Positions 63,391 to 64,000 of a DNA stretch of 64,000 bases are shown in pieces. A model generated the notes under the pieces. That model was not told where the DNA came from. It ran no database searches and was given only the letters and a program-made list of their open reading frames with translations. This stretch comes from Psococerastis gibbosa (lineage: Eukaryota; Arthropoda; Insecta; Psocodea; Psocidae). Positions within the stretch are counted from its first letter, which is position 1. Each line of letters begins with the position of its first letter. The stretch covers positions 5,022,001 to 5,086,000 of the forward strand of contig OZ020488.1 of assembly GCA_963971405.1 (NCBI GenBank), read 5' to 3'. A program made the translations under genes and the position numbers.

Positions 63391-64000
63391 CATTTGATAT
63401 AACATACTGAACATATTATGCAGCATGTGCGCATTTTTTCCATTTATAACAAGAAATCTATAGATCCATATTCAGGGACCTCGCAAGTCCATCACCATTG
63501 ACAAGTGCCGGTATGTCTTTTTTCATATGCCGAAACCGATCGGGTTTGGAAGCTATTACTGCAGCCTTTGGCTTATTGTAACCCGCGGTTCCTCGAAACG
63601 TAACAACCACCCCACAAACTTGCCAACACCTGTCAGCACACACCAGCAGCAGCAGCAGCAGTATGCAGTGTTCAGATTGTTCACTTTGACAAGCTGTTGC
63701 AAGTCAGATTCCAACAAAAAGCCCCGTATTTCCACAAGCTATGATAGCTCCACGGTATTGGAACGACGTTCCAAATTTGGAGCGGAGCGCCTGCCAATGA
63801 CCTGCTTTAAGGCTATATACTACTACGGGGCAATTGTCCACAATGAAATTATAGCAGCATAGTAGCAATGCCTACGTAACTGACATCCTGTACCAAGTTC
63901 ACTTACTTGTCCACTCAAGGACACTTTAATGTAACCGCATTCTTTTACTGCATAATGGTCGCAAGCAATTCATGTAAAACAGAAAATAACATAAATACCA
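63391..64000. other. Window end; only repeat G recognised
   Basis: Apart from repeat G (63525-63690) no gene or element end is visible. The frame at 63527-63862 covers repeat G and is not a gene. Confidence 0.35.
63525..63690. repeat. Repeat G with a CAG microsatellite
   Basis: GCCGAAACCGATCGGGTTTG, CTGCAGCCTTTGGCTTATTG and AGATTGTTCACTTTGACAAG, with a short (CAG)n at 63644-63661. Confidence 0.6.

Noticed and set aside
63527-63862. A 111-codon frame with a Gln run
   Set aside because: It covers repeat G and a CAG microsatellite. No homologous frame is kept in the other repeat G copies.

Overview
The window looks like repeat-rich, AT-rich nuclear DNA from an arthropod, most probably an insect. 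The reasons are a spliced Larp4-family gene with an insect-like La/RRM core, insect-type non-LTR retrotransposons (one CR1-like with a PHD finger in ORF1, one with an RNase H domain), tRNA-derived SINEs and many short DNA transposons. There are no operons, Shine-Dalgarno sites or prokaryotic genes. The sequence alone does not fix the order; a hemipteran is only a guess.

The one host gene I can support is a La-related protein 4 gene (Larp4B) on the minus strand, from 58257 down to its stop codon at 35858-35860. Fifteen coding exons join with matching splice phases and encode 805 residues: the La motif and RRM that bind RNA, then a long low-complexity tail ending in the conserved AFPPLP / DVVKG / SYAQVAQ blocks. 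The start codon and N-terminus lie above 58257 and were not found. The introns are filled with SINEs, MITEs, a tandem array and a 5'-truncated LINE, some only a few bases from splice sites.

The other half (1-35.8 kb) has no recognisable host gene. It is a graveyard of mobile elements. From left to right: a pair of TTAA-bounded elements (999-1719 and 5180-5846); an RTE-like LINE tail (3628-3917); hAT-type MITEs with 8-bp target duplications (6632-6804, 10195-10496, 24651-24986); RNase H LINE relics (8012-8800); a nearly complete CR1-like LINE (about 14440-18660) with one frameshift in its endonuclease; and many hairpin MITEs with TTA/TAA duplications and GGCG...CGCC ends, typical of PIF/Harbinger.

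The most interesting structure is that PIF/Harbinger-like MITE set. At least twelve copies mix a few terminal types with a few internal cores, two carry the same nested junction, and one insertion is proven by an empty paralogous site. I saw no CRISPR array, rRNA, functional tRNA or novel enzymatic system.
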